Shown: positions 8,731 through 17,229 of the stretch, in pieces
How positions within the stretch are numbered: the first letter of the stretch is position 1
Layout: every line of letters starts with the position of its first letter
DNA from: CAYQPF01 sp964419225
GTDB lineage: Bacteria > Cloacimonadota > Cloacimonadia > Cloacimonadales > CAYQPF01
Direction: 5' to 3'
Length of the DNA: 64,000 nucleotides
Assembly: GCA_964419225.1 (NCBI GenBank)
Contig: CAYQPF010000002.1
Location: 60,281 to 124,280, forward strand
Notes under the pieces: generated by a model
What the model was told of the DNA's origin: nothing
Seen by the model: only the letters and a program-made list of their open reading frames with translations
Database searches by the model: none
Made by a program: the position numbers and the translations under genes

Positions 8731-8864
8731 GCGTCAGGCGGCAGTCGTCAGGCGGCAGGGGAGATAGTTTTGTGGTTAGTAGTCAGTCGTCAGTCGTCAG
8801 AGGAGATAGCTTTGTGGTTAGGCGTCAAGCGGTAGTCGTCAGTAGTCAGGCGTCAGGGGAGAGA
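8725..8864 (+). repeat. Heptamer array C
   Basis: Units 8725-8773 (49 bp), 8774-8815 (42 bp, one heptamer fewer) and 8816-8864 (49 bp). The length variant is exactly one heptamer, as expected for slippage in 7-bp steps. The first heptamer GGTTAGG contains the TAG stop of the four-helix-bundle gene. Confidence 0.85.
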
Positions 8865-8882
8865 ATGGAGAGATTCCATCTT

Positions 8883-9260
8883 TCATTGAGTGAGGAGCAT
8901 TTTATCTTTTGTTTTGAAGATGATGGAAATAGTATCAGGCAGGCAGATGATGGGGTTTTTATTGTTCCAGCCCTGTTTGACGCATAATTGGTTGTGGCAG
9001 TCGCTCTCTAACATTCTGGCTTTTCCATTTTTAATTTCAATATGTACACCCTTTTTCAGTTCTATGTTTCTGGGTTCCTGCAAAGAATATTGACCATAAA
9101 GCTGATTATGCCAAAAAATATCTACCTGTGTAGCTTGGCTCTTTTTGACGAAGATGAGGCTAAGAGAAACAGAGAACAGAATCAAAAGGAGGATGAGGAC
9201 TTTATCTGCTCTTGTCATAACAGCAAAGATTTTCTGACACAATTTGAGAAATTTCTTCAT
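8883..9260 (-). CDS. NusG domain II (NusG_II)-containing membrane protein
   Basis: A 125-residue protein with an N-terminal transmembrane segment (VLILLLILFSVSLSLIFV) and an extracytoplasmic beta-barrel-like domain. The pattern ARMLESDCHNQLCVKQGW...PIICLPDTISI matches NusG_II proteins, where two cysteines in SxCxxxxC and a CLPN-like motif are conserved. Function in the family is not established. Its start overlaps the stop of the AmrS-type gene by one base (TAATG), so translation is probably coupled. In other bacteria the two families also occur next to each other, often with FMN- or energy-metabolism genes. No hallmark of transfer is seen. Confidence 0.75.
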   Translation of the reverse strand: MKKFLKLCQKIFAVMTRADKVLILLLILFSVSLSLIFVKKSQATQVDIFWHNQLYGQYSLQEPRNIELKKGVHIEIKNGKARMLESDCHNQLCVKQGWNNKNPIICLPDTISIIFKTKDKMLLTQ

Positions 9261-10246
9261 TAGTTGAAACGTCCAGCCAATATTGTATTACATTTGTTGC
9301 ATTTATTATGGGAAAGATTTTTGATCTCTGTTGTATAGCCCGTTCTTTTGATCAGCAGATTATTGCATTCAGAGCAAAAAGTATCACTTTCGCTTTCTGT
9401 GACAATATTCCCTAAATAGACATGAAACAGCTTTTCTTTGGCTTGTGCATAGGCCAGTTCGAGAGTTTTATGAGAAGTGGGTTCTTTGTCCAATTTATAT
9501 TGAGGGTAATAACGGGAGATGTGTAAAGGAATAGTGGGATCCAGATCAGCTACAAAATCAATCACACCCTGGATAACACTGGTCTGATCATTTTCGCCAG
9601 TGATAATAAGATTGGTTAATTCGATCCAGGCTTTGGCATGGCAGGTTGAGATTGTTTCGAGAACAGGCTCAAGGCTGCCGTGGCAGAGATTTTTATAGAA
9701 ATCATCACTGGAAGATTTTAAATCTATATTCAGAGCATCGATATAAGGCAGCAGTTTTTCCAGTGGTTCTTTGTTCACGAAGCCATTAGTGACCAGAACA
9801 ATCTTAATATCGTAGTTTTTCAGATAAATGGCAGTATCATAGATGAATTCGTACCAGGTAAAGGGCTCAGTATAAGTAAATGCGAGAAGATTCAAATTGT
9901 ATTTTTTCAGGATCTCGAGTATTTCCAAAGGTGTAATCTTGCGGGTTGGACATTCAAACTGACTGCTTTGGTAGTTTTGACAGAAACTACACTGAAAATT
10001 GCAAGAATTGGCACCTAATGATAAAATGTTCTGCCCGGGATAATAGTGGAATAAAGGTTTTTTTTCAACAGGATCAATGTTAACTGAGATTGTCTCTCCG
10101 TAATTGAGAGCATACAAAACACCTTCAATATTTTTGCGTCCATTACAGATGCCAACGTTCTCAGGCCCTATTTTACAGGCATTCGGACATAAATCACAAA
10201 TGACCTGTTGGCCTGATGCTTTGTGATAAAAATATGCTTCTTTCAT
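9260..10246 (-). CDS. amrS: AmmeMemoRadiSam-system radical SAM enzyme (AmrS)
   Basis: A 328-residue radical SAM protein. The cluster-binding CxxxCxxC is C82-C86-C89 in SCNFQCSFCQN. An N-terminal CDLCPNACKIGPENVGICNGR region with extra cysteines is diagnostic for the AmrS/PflA-like group. A C-terminal zinc-ribbon-like tail has CSEC and CNKC pairs. The enzyme acts with Memo and AMMECR1 proteins in a poorly understood modification pathway. Neither partner is in this window, so the family call rests on sequence alone. The neighbour downstream is the NusG_II protein. The start ATG is the first in frame and followed by typical AmrS sequence. Confidence 0.85.
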   Translation of the reverse strand: MKEAYFYHKASGQQVICDLCPNACKIGPENVGICNGRKNIEGVLYALNYGETISVNIDPVEKKPLFHYYPGQNILSLGANSCNFQCSFCQNYQSSQFECPTRKITPLEILEILKKYNLNLLAFTYTEPFTWYEFIYDTAIYLKNYDIKIVLVTNGFVNKEPLEKLLPYIDALNIDLKSSSDDFYKNLCHGSLEPVLETISTCHAKAWIELTNLIITGENDQTSVIQGVIDFVADLDPTIPLHISRYYPQYKLDKEPTSHKTLELAYAQAKEKLFHVYLGNIVTESESDTFCSECNNLLIKRTGYTTEIKNLSHNKCNKCNTILAGRFN

Positions 10247-10318
10247 TTTTCTACCTCTAATTACTTAATTGGTCTGAGTTAAAAAATAGTCAAACAAAAA
10301 GAAAGTATCAGATTAATA

Positions 10319-10346
10319 TTGACTAAAATTACCCTCAAGATAATAT
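10319..10346 (+). promoter_or_regulatory. Candidate promoter for the AI-2E/PerM-type gene
   Basis: TTGACT at 10319-10324 and TAATAT at 10341-10346, 16-base spacer, 24 bases before the start codon at 10371. Confidence 0.5.
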
Positions 10347-10370
10347 TAAAAAAATAATAATGAGGTGAGG

Positions 10371-11453
10371 ATGAGTAAACTTTCTCCAGAAAGTACCACT
10401 TTGAAAGAATTGCGCTGGATTAAAATTGCCTGCATGATCATAGCTTTTGCCATAATTGTGACTGTGCTAAAAACTCTCAAGGCTGTTTTTATTCCATTGA
10501 CTTTCTCCATTTTTCTGGCTTTTATGTTTGCTCCAGTGAATCGTTATTTGAAAACAAAGAATATTCCAACTCCGATTATATTATTTTTTATGGCATCAGT
10601 TCTCATGGTATTGCTTTCGATATTATTTTTCCTGTTATATATCGGAATAAGTACATTTGCTTCTGAATTCCCGAATTATCAGACAGAAATTATCAGGCTG
10701 ATATCTCAGGGCTTAACAAATTTGAAAATTCCTGCTCAGGAAATCGAGAATCTTCTCAAATACAAATTGAATATCCTTACGCTTATCAGTCAGTTTTCTG
10801 TAGATAAGATCATTTCATCCTTTATGGGTAATTTTGTTAATTTGTTCAGTAACATTTTATTAGTAATTTTCTTTACTATTTTCATTGTCTCTGATCACAA
10901 CAGGTTCATGGAAAAATTAATTAAGATGATCGTCAAAGATACGAAAATGACTAGTGGTATCTTGTCAAATATTGAGAAACAGTTGATCACTTACTTATTG
11001 AATAAGTCCCTGATAAATTTAGCTTCAGCTTTATTATGTGGACTGGTGCTGTCACTCATTGGTAATGATTTTATTATCCTGAGTATCTTATTGATATTTG
11101 CAATGGGGTATATCCCGGAGATTGGATCGGTAATCGCAGTACTTTTTCCACTTATTTTTTGTTTTTTCAAATTTGGATTTGGCTGGCAATTCTTTGCCTG
11201 TATCACGCTATTAATTTTGATCACTAATATTTTTGGTAATTATCTGGAACCGAGAATCATGGGTAACAGATTAAATTTGTCACCAATCATAATTCTTTGT
11301 TCCTTAGTGTTTTGGGCTTGGATCTGGGGGCCTGTGGGGATGTTTTTTGCGATACCGATAACCTCAATAATGAATATCATTTTCAAAGAAATTGACACAT
11401 TCAGCAATATAACAGATATCCTGAGTGATGATCAAGGTAACAATGATCAGTAA
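10371..11453 (+). CDS. AI-2E family transporter (PerM/UPF0118 type)
   Basis: A 360-residue membrane protein with the family layout: two N-terminal helices, a hydrophobic hairpin, an extended loop region (~100-140), then several C-terminal helices. The signature region GNYLEPRIMGNRLNLSPIIIL is present near residues 285-305. Members include AI-2 exporters and Na+/H+ or lipid-related transporters, so the substrate cannot be told. ATG at 10371 is chosen because GAGGTG precedes it; GTG at 10365 is the alternative. The gene stands alone between a divergent minus-strand pair and the pgs operon. Confidence 0.85.
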   Translation: MSKLSPESTTLKELRWIKIACMIIAFAIIVTVLKTLKAVFIPLTFSIFLAFMFAPVNRYLKTKNIPTPIILFFMASVLMVLLSILFFLLYIGISTFASEFPNYQTEIIRLISQGLTNLKIPAQEIENLLKYKLNILTLISQFSVDKIISSFMGNFVNLFSNILLVIFFTIFIVSDHNRFMEKLIKMIVKDTKMTSGILSNIEKQLITYLLNKSLINLASALLCGLVLSLIGNDFIILSILLIFAMGYIPEIGSVIAVLFPLIFCFFKFGFGWQFFACITLLILITNIFGNYLEPRIMGNRLNLSPIIILCSLVFWAWIWGPVGMFFAIPITSIMNIIFKEIDTFSNITDILSDDQGNNDQ

Positions 11454-11562
11454 AAATATAAACAAGATAAAAATATATACATTTGAAAAGAAACATATTT
11501 TTTTGTCCATTAGGAATAAAACTTGCATAAGCAATATCAAATTTAGATTTTATGAGGTTTAA

Positions 11563-12747
11563 ATGTATGTTCTAATTTTGGCTACATTAGTTTTAATAGT
11601 CAATTTCGTTTTTGAGTATGTGAGACACCGCCGGAATGTAATGATGATTCCTATCCGTATTCACATAAACGGGACACGTGGGAAGTCGAGTGTAACCAGA
11701 TTGATAGCTGCCGGATTGAGAGGTGGAGGTATAAGTACCATCGCTAAGACAACCGGAACTCTTCCACGGGTGATCATGACGGACGGGCAGGAAGCAGCCA
11801 TTGAAAGATTGATGGGTGCCAACATAATTGAGCAGAAGTATATTTTCCGATATGCTGCAAAATGCAAACCACAGGCGATTGTTATCGAATGTATGGCAGT
11901 TAATCCTGCTTATCAGTGGATAACTGAGAGATTATTTGTTAAATCAACCTTATCTGTAATAACAAACAGCAGGCCTGATCATCTTGATTTGATGGGAAGT
12001 ACTGTTCAAAGTGTTACAATGTGTCTGAGTAATACGATTCCGGCTAACGGGGAATGTTTTACCGCGGAAGAGGATCAGTTTCATATTTTAAAGAAAGTAG
12101 CAGAAAAAAGAAATACTAAGATTCACAAGGTCAGACCTTATGATGTTACTGATGAAGAATTGAGCAATTTTCAGTATATTGAACATAAAGAGAATTTGCA
12201 ACTGGCTTTGGAAGTGTGTAAAGCCTGCGGAGTATCCAGAGCTGATGCACTCAAAGGGATGCAGACAGCACATCCGGATCCTGGTGCTTTGAAGAAATAC
12301 AAGGTTATTGAAAAGAGTAAAAGTGTCTTCTTTTATAATGTTTTTGCGGCCAATGATCCTGCATCTACAGAACTAATTTGGAATAACATCACCGGGAATC
12401 TCAAAGATGTTACCAAGATAGTTATTTTAAACAGCAGAGCTGACCGTTACTACAGATCACAGCAATTGGTAGATATTTGCCATAATATTACCTTTGATTA
12501 TTTATTTTTGACAGGAGAGATCCCGGAAATGGTGACAAGTTATGCCTATTCTCAAAAGATACCCAAAGAGAAGATAGTATCCTTGGGAGAGATTCCGCCT
12601 GTTCAAGTATATGAAAGGATATTAGAATTGACCAAGAGAGAGAGTCATGCAGTCGGGATCGGCAATATAGCCGGTAAGAATCAGTATGGAAATCAGATAG
12701 TTAAATTTTTCAGAGATAAAAGTAAAGTTTTAGGAGGAAGCAAGTGA
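11563..12747 (+). CDS. pgsB: Poly-gamma-glutamate synthase PgsB (CapB)
   Basis: A 394-residue amide ligase of the Mur-ligase type with a short N-terminal membrane segment (residues ~1-18). The ATP-binding loop is GTRGKSSVTR (37-46), then TGTLPRV, and VITNSRPDHLDLMG matching the CapB/PgsB motif. The product polymerises glutamate through gamma-carboxyl linkages with PgsC. Length is close to the ~390 of known PgsB. It overlaps pgsC by GTGA, as expected for a coupled synthase. A GAGGTTTAA sits before the ATG. No PgsA/CapA or PgsE gene is in the operon. Confidence 0.93.
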   Translation: MYVLILATLVLIVNFVFEYVRHRRNVMMIPIRIHINGTRGKSSVTRLIAAGLRGGGISTIAKTTGTLPRVIMTDGQEAAIERLMGANIIEQKYIFRYAAKCKPQAIVIECMAVNPAYQWITERLFVKSTLSVITNSRPDHLDLMGSTVQSVTMCLSNTIPANGECFTAEEDQFHILKKVAEKRNTKIHKVRPYDVTDEELSNFQYIEHKENLQLALEVCKACGVSRADALKGMQTAHPDPGALKKYKVIEKSKSVFFYNVFAANDPASTELIWNNITGNLKDVTKIVILNSRADRYYRSQQLVDICHNITFDYLFLTGEIPEMVTSYAYSQKIPKEKIVSLGEIPPVQVYERILELTKRESHAVGIGNIAGKNQYGNQIVKFFRDKSKVLGGSK

Positions 12748-13199
12748 TTGAAGCAGCAGTTGGCTTAGGTGTTATAATAAGCTTAATATTCACTGAGCTT
12801 TTAGGAGCTTCTGCAGGTGGTATTGTCGTACCTGGTTATATAGCAATGTATTTAGACAGACCGGAACAGATTCTGGGCACAATATTGGTCAGTTTAGCGA
12901 CATGGGGAATAATCAGGATTATATCTTCATTTACGCTCCTGTTTGGTAAAAGACGTATGGTTTTATGTATCTTAGTTGGATTTATTCTTGGTTGGGCAAC
13001 CCGGAATCTTATTTTTAATAATCAAACTGTTTATGATTTACAATTGCAATCGATAGGTTATATAATACCTGGTTTGATTGCGAATTGGATGGAGAGACAA
13101 GGATTTATTAAAACTGTATCCTGCATGGCAATAGCAGCGGTTGTGGTCAGACTTGCTTTGATCGTGATTTCTGGCGGGGAGGTAAATTTCCATGTTTAA
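12744..13199 (+). CDS. pgsC: Poly-gamma-glutamate synthesis membrane protein PgsC (CapC)
   Basis: A 151-residue integral membrane protein with about four to five helices, the usual size for PgsC. The N-terminal pattern LIFTELLGASAGGIVVPGYIAMYLDRP is strongly characteristic of PgsC/CapC. It forms the membrane-bound synthase with PgsB. The GTG start overlaps the pgsB stop, and its 3' end overlaps pgsW by eight bases, so all three are translationally coupled. Confidence 0.92.
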   Translation: MIEAAVGLGVIISLIFTELLGASAGGIVVPGYIAMYLDRPEQILGTILVSLATWGIIRIISSFTLLFGKRRMVLCILVGFILGWATRNLIFNNQTVYDLQLQSIGYIIPGLIANWMERQGFIKTVSCMAIAAVVVRLALIVISGGEVNFHV

Positions 13200-14313
13200 A
13201 CCATCATTAAAAAATAACTGGTCTTTAATCATGTTAGCTTTGTTATCATTAGTATTATATGGAATAGCACAGATCAGTTTTAAAGATATAAAAGCACCCT
13301 GGTATGAAGAAAAGCTTCAGGCATCTGAGTTGATGTCCCAGTATATGAAGGTTCTTAAGCAGGAATCTCTAAGTAAAGGTTTCATCATTGATACAATGAA
13401 TGATCCGAATATGACAGGTCTGATTGGGCTTAATGTGTCAACGATAACGACAAGTCCGGGAAAATTAAGTGACAGGCTTACAACTTTGAATCCTAATTTT
13501 GCAGCAGTAATGATTGATCAATTAAAGAAAGCAAAATTGCAGGAAGGTGATTATGTGGCTGTAGGTCTTACAGGTGCAAATCCCGGGGTCAATCTGGCTC
13601 TTTATGCTGCAATGTCTGTGTTGAAACTTAAACCAGTGATCATCACTTCTGTAGGTTCTTCAACCTACGGTGCAAATAGAGAAGACTTTACCTGGCTGGA
13701 TATGGAAGCTGTATTAAAGGCGAATAATTTAATCAACTTTTCAACTCAATACGCATCTATTGGCGGATCAAATGATTTAGGCAGAGGATTGCCGTTAGAG
13801 GGAAGAGACAATTTGGTTGCAGCGATGGCCAGAAATAAAGTTGAGATCATTGAAGGAAATAGTCTTGAAGATAATATCAAACTCAGATGGGATCTATACA
13901 GAAAAGTTTTGCCTGAGAAAAAGTATTATAAATTGTTCATCAATGTTGGCGCCGGCATTGCCAACGTGGGAAGTCTGGTTAATGCCAAGCTGATTCACAC
14001 AGGTCTTAATTATCGACTGGCCGACAAAGAATTTAATTCACCTGGTGTGCTGATGCACTTTGCCAAAAAGAATAAAGTTATTCTCCACATTTATGATATT
14101 GAAAAATTAGTTAAAAAGTATGAACTTCCGATTAATCCTAATCCATTGCCTCCAGTAGGGACAGGTAATGTGTTTGTGGAGCATGTAAACAACATCTTTG
14201 TAGCCAGTGTTTGTCTTGGCTTACTCCTACTTGCCATAATCATAGTAATTATATTTGATCGTCATGACAGGCATTTTATGAGCAATATTGTCGATCCTGA
14301 CGAGGAGCTTTAA
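13192..14313 (+). CDS. pgsW: Poly-gamma-glutamate system protein PgsW
   Basis: A 373-residue protein with a transmembrane segment at each end (residues ~10-27 and ~335-357) and a large domain between them. Motifs include GLTGANPGVNLALYAAM and VGSSTYGANREDFTWLDME, which match the PgsW family found beside pgsBC in place of the Bacillus-type pgsA. Its exact role is not known; a part in assembly or transfer of the polymer is the usual guess. It follows pgsC with an 8-base overlap and is followed directly by a secreted-protein gene. Confidence 0.88.
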   Translation: MFKPSLKNNWSLIMLALLSLVLYGIAQISFKDIKAPWYEEKLQASELMSQYMKVLKQESLSKGFIIDTMNDPNMTGLIGLNVSTITTSPGKLSDRLTTLNPNFAAVMIDQLKKAKLQEGDYVAVGLTGANPGVNLALYAAMSVLKLKPVIITSVGSSTYGANREDFTWLDMEAVLKANNLINFSTQYASIGGSNDLGRGLPLEGRDNLVAAMARNKVEIIEGNSLEDNIKLRWDLYRKVLPEKKYYKLFINVGAGIANVGSLVNAKLIHTGLNYRLADKEFNSPGVLMHFAKKNKVILHIYDIEKLVKKYELPINPNPLPPVGTGNVFVEHVNNIFVASVCLGLLLLAIIIVIIFDRHDRHFMSNIVDPDEEL

Positions 14314-15132
14314 ATGAAAAAATTTACTTTGTTAACCTTATTATTGATTTTCTGCTTACCAACGTTATGGAGTATGAAAACAGTCCCGGTCATGAGACCA
14401 TTAAATTTTAAAAATCCCGGCACCAAAAGATTAGTGGTTATTGATAAAAGTAAAGAATTTTATTATCGATCCCTTCCCAAACAAATGCTTAATGTTGAAG
14501 TGACAGGGCCTACAAAAATTTGTATGAAACTTGTCACAAAAGGCGACGTAAAGAACATTGCTTTCTTTGTACAAATAGACAGTAAGTTAACTAAATACGA
14601 ATTGAATAAAGTAAAATCAGATCCTAAATTTACTTATTTTGATCCGGTATATTTAAATTTGGAAGCAGGTATTCATCAAATCTCCATTAAAACACTTGAT
14701 CGTAAAACTTATTTTAAGCTTCTAAAAGAAGAATTTAAACAAATAAAAGAAAAAAGAGGATTAACTGTTACCTCAAAAAATGGCTCTTACAGTGTGATGA
14801 ATGCGAAATCCAAGAAGGACTATTTCATAGTTTCCAAAAGCAATCCCTTAATCGTCAAAGCTAATTATTATGGGAATATAACTGGTTTTGCCCGTCAGTT
14901 AATGGATGATAAGAAGACTGCTTCAGGTTTGGATATAGTTGTGAATGGTAAGCTCTACAATTCTATAGGGCTGAGTAATAAAACTTCGAAACTGTACTCA
15001 TTACCCAATAAAAAGCCTATTTCTACAGGTACAAAATATACGATTCCTTCCATTAAACCTAATGATGAAATTATGATCAAACCTAAAGATGATAAAATTG
15101 TAGTGATTAGAATGTATTTGAAAAAGATTTGA
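14314..15132 (+). CDS. Secreted beta-rich protein of unknown function in the pgs operon
   Basis: The 272-residue product begins with a signal peptide (MKKFTLLTLLLIFCLPTLWS) and starts directly after the pgsW stop. It is lysine-rich and strand-rich, with no recognised family. A first half (LNVEVTGPTKICMKLVTKGD..IHQISIKT) and a second half (PLIVKANYYGNITG..LYNSIGL) each look like a beta-sandwich. The N-terminal domain resembles carbohydrate- or matrix-binding modules in general appearance only. Its place between pgsW and a predicted barrel gene suggests a periplasmic role in handling or exporting polyglutamate. A positively charged protein could bind the polyanion. This is inference from context. 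Confidence 0.7.
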   Translation: MKKFTLLTLLLIFCLPTLWSMKTVPVMRPLNFKNPGTKRLVVIDKSKEFYYRSLPKQMLNVEVTGPTKICMKLVTKGDVKNIAFFVQIDSKLTKYELNKVKSDPKFTYFDPVYLNLEAGIHQISIKTLDRKTYFKLLKEEFKQIKEKRGLTVTSKNGSYSVMNAKSKKDYFIVSKSNPLIVKANYYGNITGFARQLMDDKKTASGLDIVVNGKLYNSIGLSNKTSKLYSLPNKKPISTGTKYTIPSIKPNDEIMIKPKDDKIVVIRMYLKKI

Positions 15133-15139
15133 GGATAAT

Positions 15140-16165
15140 ATGAGAGTTATAATAGTAATCTTGTTTCTTGCTGTTTCAGGTGGCTTATTTGCCAATTGGT
15201 TGATTGATTATGATTTAACATCTACTTGGGATGACAATGTATTTACTCTTTCTGATGCAGATTTGGATAATTTTGAAAATAAAGACAGTTCACTAACCTT
15301 TGTTAAAACGACAGATGATTTAATTTTGAATAACTCTCTCAGACTAAAGTATTCCACAAAAATTAATAAAGTCAAAATAGCTCCTTATACACGGTTTCAA
15401 TATGAATCTTATGTGAAGAATAGCGATAAGAACAATTATTCCTTTTATAATGGGATTGGCTTGAATTATCGTAAAGTGGTATTAAATTTTGAATATTTGT
15501 ATTCAGCCGATAATTATACTAGAGAATACAAGGATCTGGATGGAAGTTTGAAGCAGGAGAAGTATGAATATGACAAAGATCAGTTCAAACTTGATGTGAA
15601 TTATAACATGACCAGATACGACGATTTTGGATTCACTTTTAAGCATGAAAGCTATTATTATAACAAATACTTTACTGAATATGATGCATCGGCATTATCT
15701 TACGCCGGCTTTTACAAACACGAGTTTTCTCTATTTGAAGTCAAAGGTGGATATACTTACAAGAAACTTATAACCGATTCAAATGTTAACACTTTCAATA
15801 ATATTCAGGACAAATTATCTAATGGTTCTTATGACAGCAACCGTTATGATCTTAGTCTAACTCTTTCAGAAATAAAAGTTTATAAGAGAATACAAGTAAG
15901 ACCTTATTTTAAGTATAGTTTTGATCATAAGTATTATTCAACCGACCTGCCTGTATATGTTGATGCGACTCACAGCAGCAGACAGGATAAGACAACAAAT
16001 TACAATTTTGGGAAAATAATAAAGATTAACAAATCAGTTGATATTGTGCTTGACTATTGTTTTGAAAAGCGTAAAGTGACTTCAGAAAATGAGAAATTAA
16101 AGGATTATAAGGATTATAAGTTGAATCAGCTTATGATGAAAATAAGCTATCAGCTTGCCTTATAG
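15140..16165 (+). CDS. Predicted outer-membrane beta-barrel protein in the pgs operon
   Basis: The 341-residue protein has a signal peptide (MRVIIVILFLAVSGGLFA) and then alternating amphipathic strands rich in Tyr, Phe, Asp and Lys through to the end. It closes with LNQLMMKISYQLAL, a plausible final strand with a hydrophobic last residue. This is the pattern of a monomeric outer-membrane barrel of roughly 14-16 strands, though no named family is recognised. It lies eight bases after the preceding gene and so belongs to the pgs transcript. A barrel co-transcribed with a polyglutamate synthase is a natural candidate for the export pore in a two-membrane cell. That link is inferred. Confidence 0.7.
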   Translation: MRVIIVILFLAVSGGLFANWLIDYDLTSTWDDNVFTLSDADLDNFENKDSSLTFVKTTDDLILNNSLRLKYSTKINKVKIAPYTRFQYESYVKNSDKNNYSFYNGIGLNYRKVVLNFEYLYSADNYTREYKDLDGSLKQEKYEYDKDQFKLDVNYNMTRYDDFGFTFKHESYYYNKYFTEYDASALSYAGFYKHEFSLFEVKGGYTYKKLITDSNVNTFNNIQDKLSNGSYDSNRYDLSLTLSEIKVYKRIQVRPYFKYSFDHKYYSTDLPVYVDATHSSRQDKTTNYNFGKIIKINKSVDIVLDYCFEKRKVTSENEKLKDYKDYKLNQLMMKISYQLAL

Positions 16166-16179
16166 AAAGGAGTCGCAAA

Positions 16180-16458
16180 ATGATGAAAGCAGAACAGAGC
16201 AAGGCCCGGATCAAAGAGTTTTTGGACTTGGTTGAGAATGAGAAGTACGACCTGAGAAAATATACTCGTCCGGTGCTTGTTTATCTTGTTACAGATACGA
16301 AAGTACAATATTCTCTTTGGGAAGAAGATGTATTAAGAAGATTCGGTCTGCAAAATGTTGATGGGCATGACTACGAAGAAGACACAATCTTTTGTCCAGA
16401 CTGGGTATTTGATCAGAATGAAGATGAAGATGACGATGACGATGATGATGAGGATTAA
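16180..16458 (+). CDS. Small protein with an Asp/Glu-rich tail
   Basis: A 92-residue cytoplasmic-type protein preceded by AAAGGAG at a good distance. The first ~70 residues form a compact unit (LVENEKYDLRKYTRPVLVYL..YSLWEEDVLRRFGL), and the last ~16 are almost only Asp and Glu. No family is recognised. It is the last gene before a strong terminator and may be part of the pgs operon. The acidic tail could mimic polyanion or serve as a flexible charge tag; neither is supported by more than composition. A second ATG one codon later is equally possible as start. Confidence 0.65.
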   Translation: MMKAEQSKARIKEFLDLVENEKYDLRKYTRPVLVYLVTDTKVQYSLWEEDVLRRFGLQNVDGHDYEEDTIFCPDWVFDQNEDEDDDDDDDED

Positions 16459-16473
16459 ATAGTTTTAGAAATA

Positions 16474-16514
16474 AGAAAAGGGTTAAGTAATAATACTTAA
16501 CCCTTTTCTTTTAT
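16474..16514 (+). terminator. Strong intrinsic terminator ending the pgs operon
   Basis: A perfect 15-bp stem (AGAAAAGGGTTAAGT at 16474-16488 with its complement at 16495-16509), a 6-base loop, then a T-rich run. The A-rich 5' side means it can also act on minus-strand transcripts. Confidence 0.9.
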
Positions 16515-16584
16515 TAATTAGTGTTATGTAGGGAGTGGTTTGTCGGAAAAGTGAAGGCAAAACCTAAGGACACAACACACCTCC

Positions 16585-16615
16585 CCCGCTTCGCGGGTAC
16601 TCCTCTCAAGAGGAG
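16585..16615. repeat. Double hairpin intergenic repeat
   Basis: Two adjacent hairpins: CCCGC-ttc-GCGGG (16585-16597) and CTCCTCT-ca-AGAGGAG (16600-16615). Nothing else is seen in 16515-16692. Confidence 0.55.
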
Positions 16616-16692
16616 AATTGACTTGGTAGTCATTTGCACAAATTAGGCGAGACTTATCAACAGTCATTAAATGTTTAACACTATTATTATTG

Positions 16693-17229
16693 TTATTCGA
16701 TAGTAATACTATCGACAGCAATTTGACCGCTGAAGATCCCCTGTAGGAGACCTGTTAACTCACTTGTACTCAATTCCCGCCCTTTATACATTATTTTCCC
16801 TGATGGGGCATAACCGGCATTGAGCAGATTAAGAATTTCCATAGCCATGGGATTATTTAAGAACTGCAGTAATTGGATTAATTCCTGATTAACTTCATTA
16901 TTTGTTCCGGCATTATCAATTTGGAAAGAATAGATTGGACTTTTAATCTCTTCAATATTGGCAGTCGGGTAATTCAAAGCACTGGAAACCTGCCAGGCGT
17001 AAGTCTTGCCATAACTTAGTGCTGGTGCATCCTGAGGATATTTGTAATTGGATTCAGTGAGTCCGCTTTTGTTTAGAATAGGAGTGCTGGTTTCAATAGC
17101 TTCTATATCAGTAATCTGGGCATTTAATTCCCATACTTTTAGACGATAGTTGTTCATATTGGAGAACCAGATGAAATTGGGGAAGAGGTCTGCTACTTTA
17201 AGTGGAGCTGTTCCATATGGTAACCCGGG
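16693..17229 (-). pseudogene. C-terminal half of a secreted protein, cut off by an in-frame TAG
   Basis: The frame is open from just after the TAG at 17232-17230 to a stop at 16693 and is in the same phase as the upstream half. Reading across the TAG gives ISSFMI-(stop)-PGLPYGTAPLKVADLFPNF, which is smooth coding sequence. There is no credible ribosome-binding site for a separate start; the first ATG is at 17157. The residues describe an Ig/FN3-like domain (YRLKVWELN..YAWQVSSAL..SPIYSFQI) followed by a short tail with LSTSELTGLLQGIFSG. The two parts were probably one ~376-residue protein. Alternatives are sequencing error or readthrough. Confidence 0.6.

Noticed and set aside
617..8864. CRISPR array as an explanation for the regularly spaced repeats
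   Set aside because: Units are contiguous heptamers without unique spacers, and no cas gene is present.
8772..9263. Plus-strand ORFs covering array C and the NusG_II gene
   Set aside because: They start in repeats and run antisense to a gene with clear family motifs.
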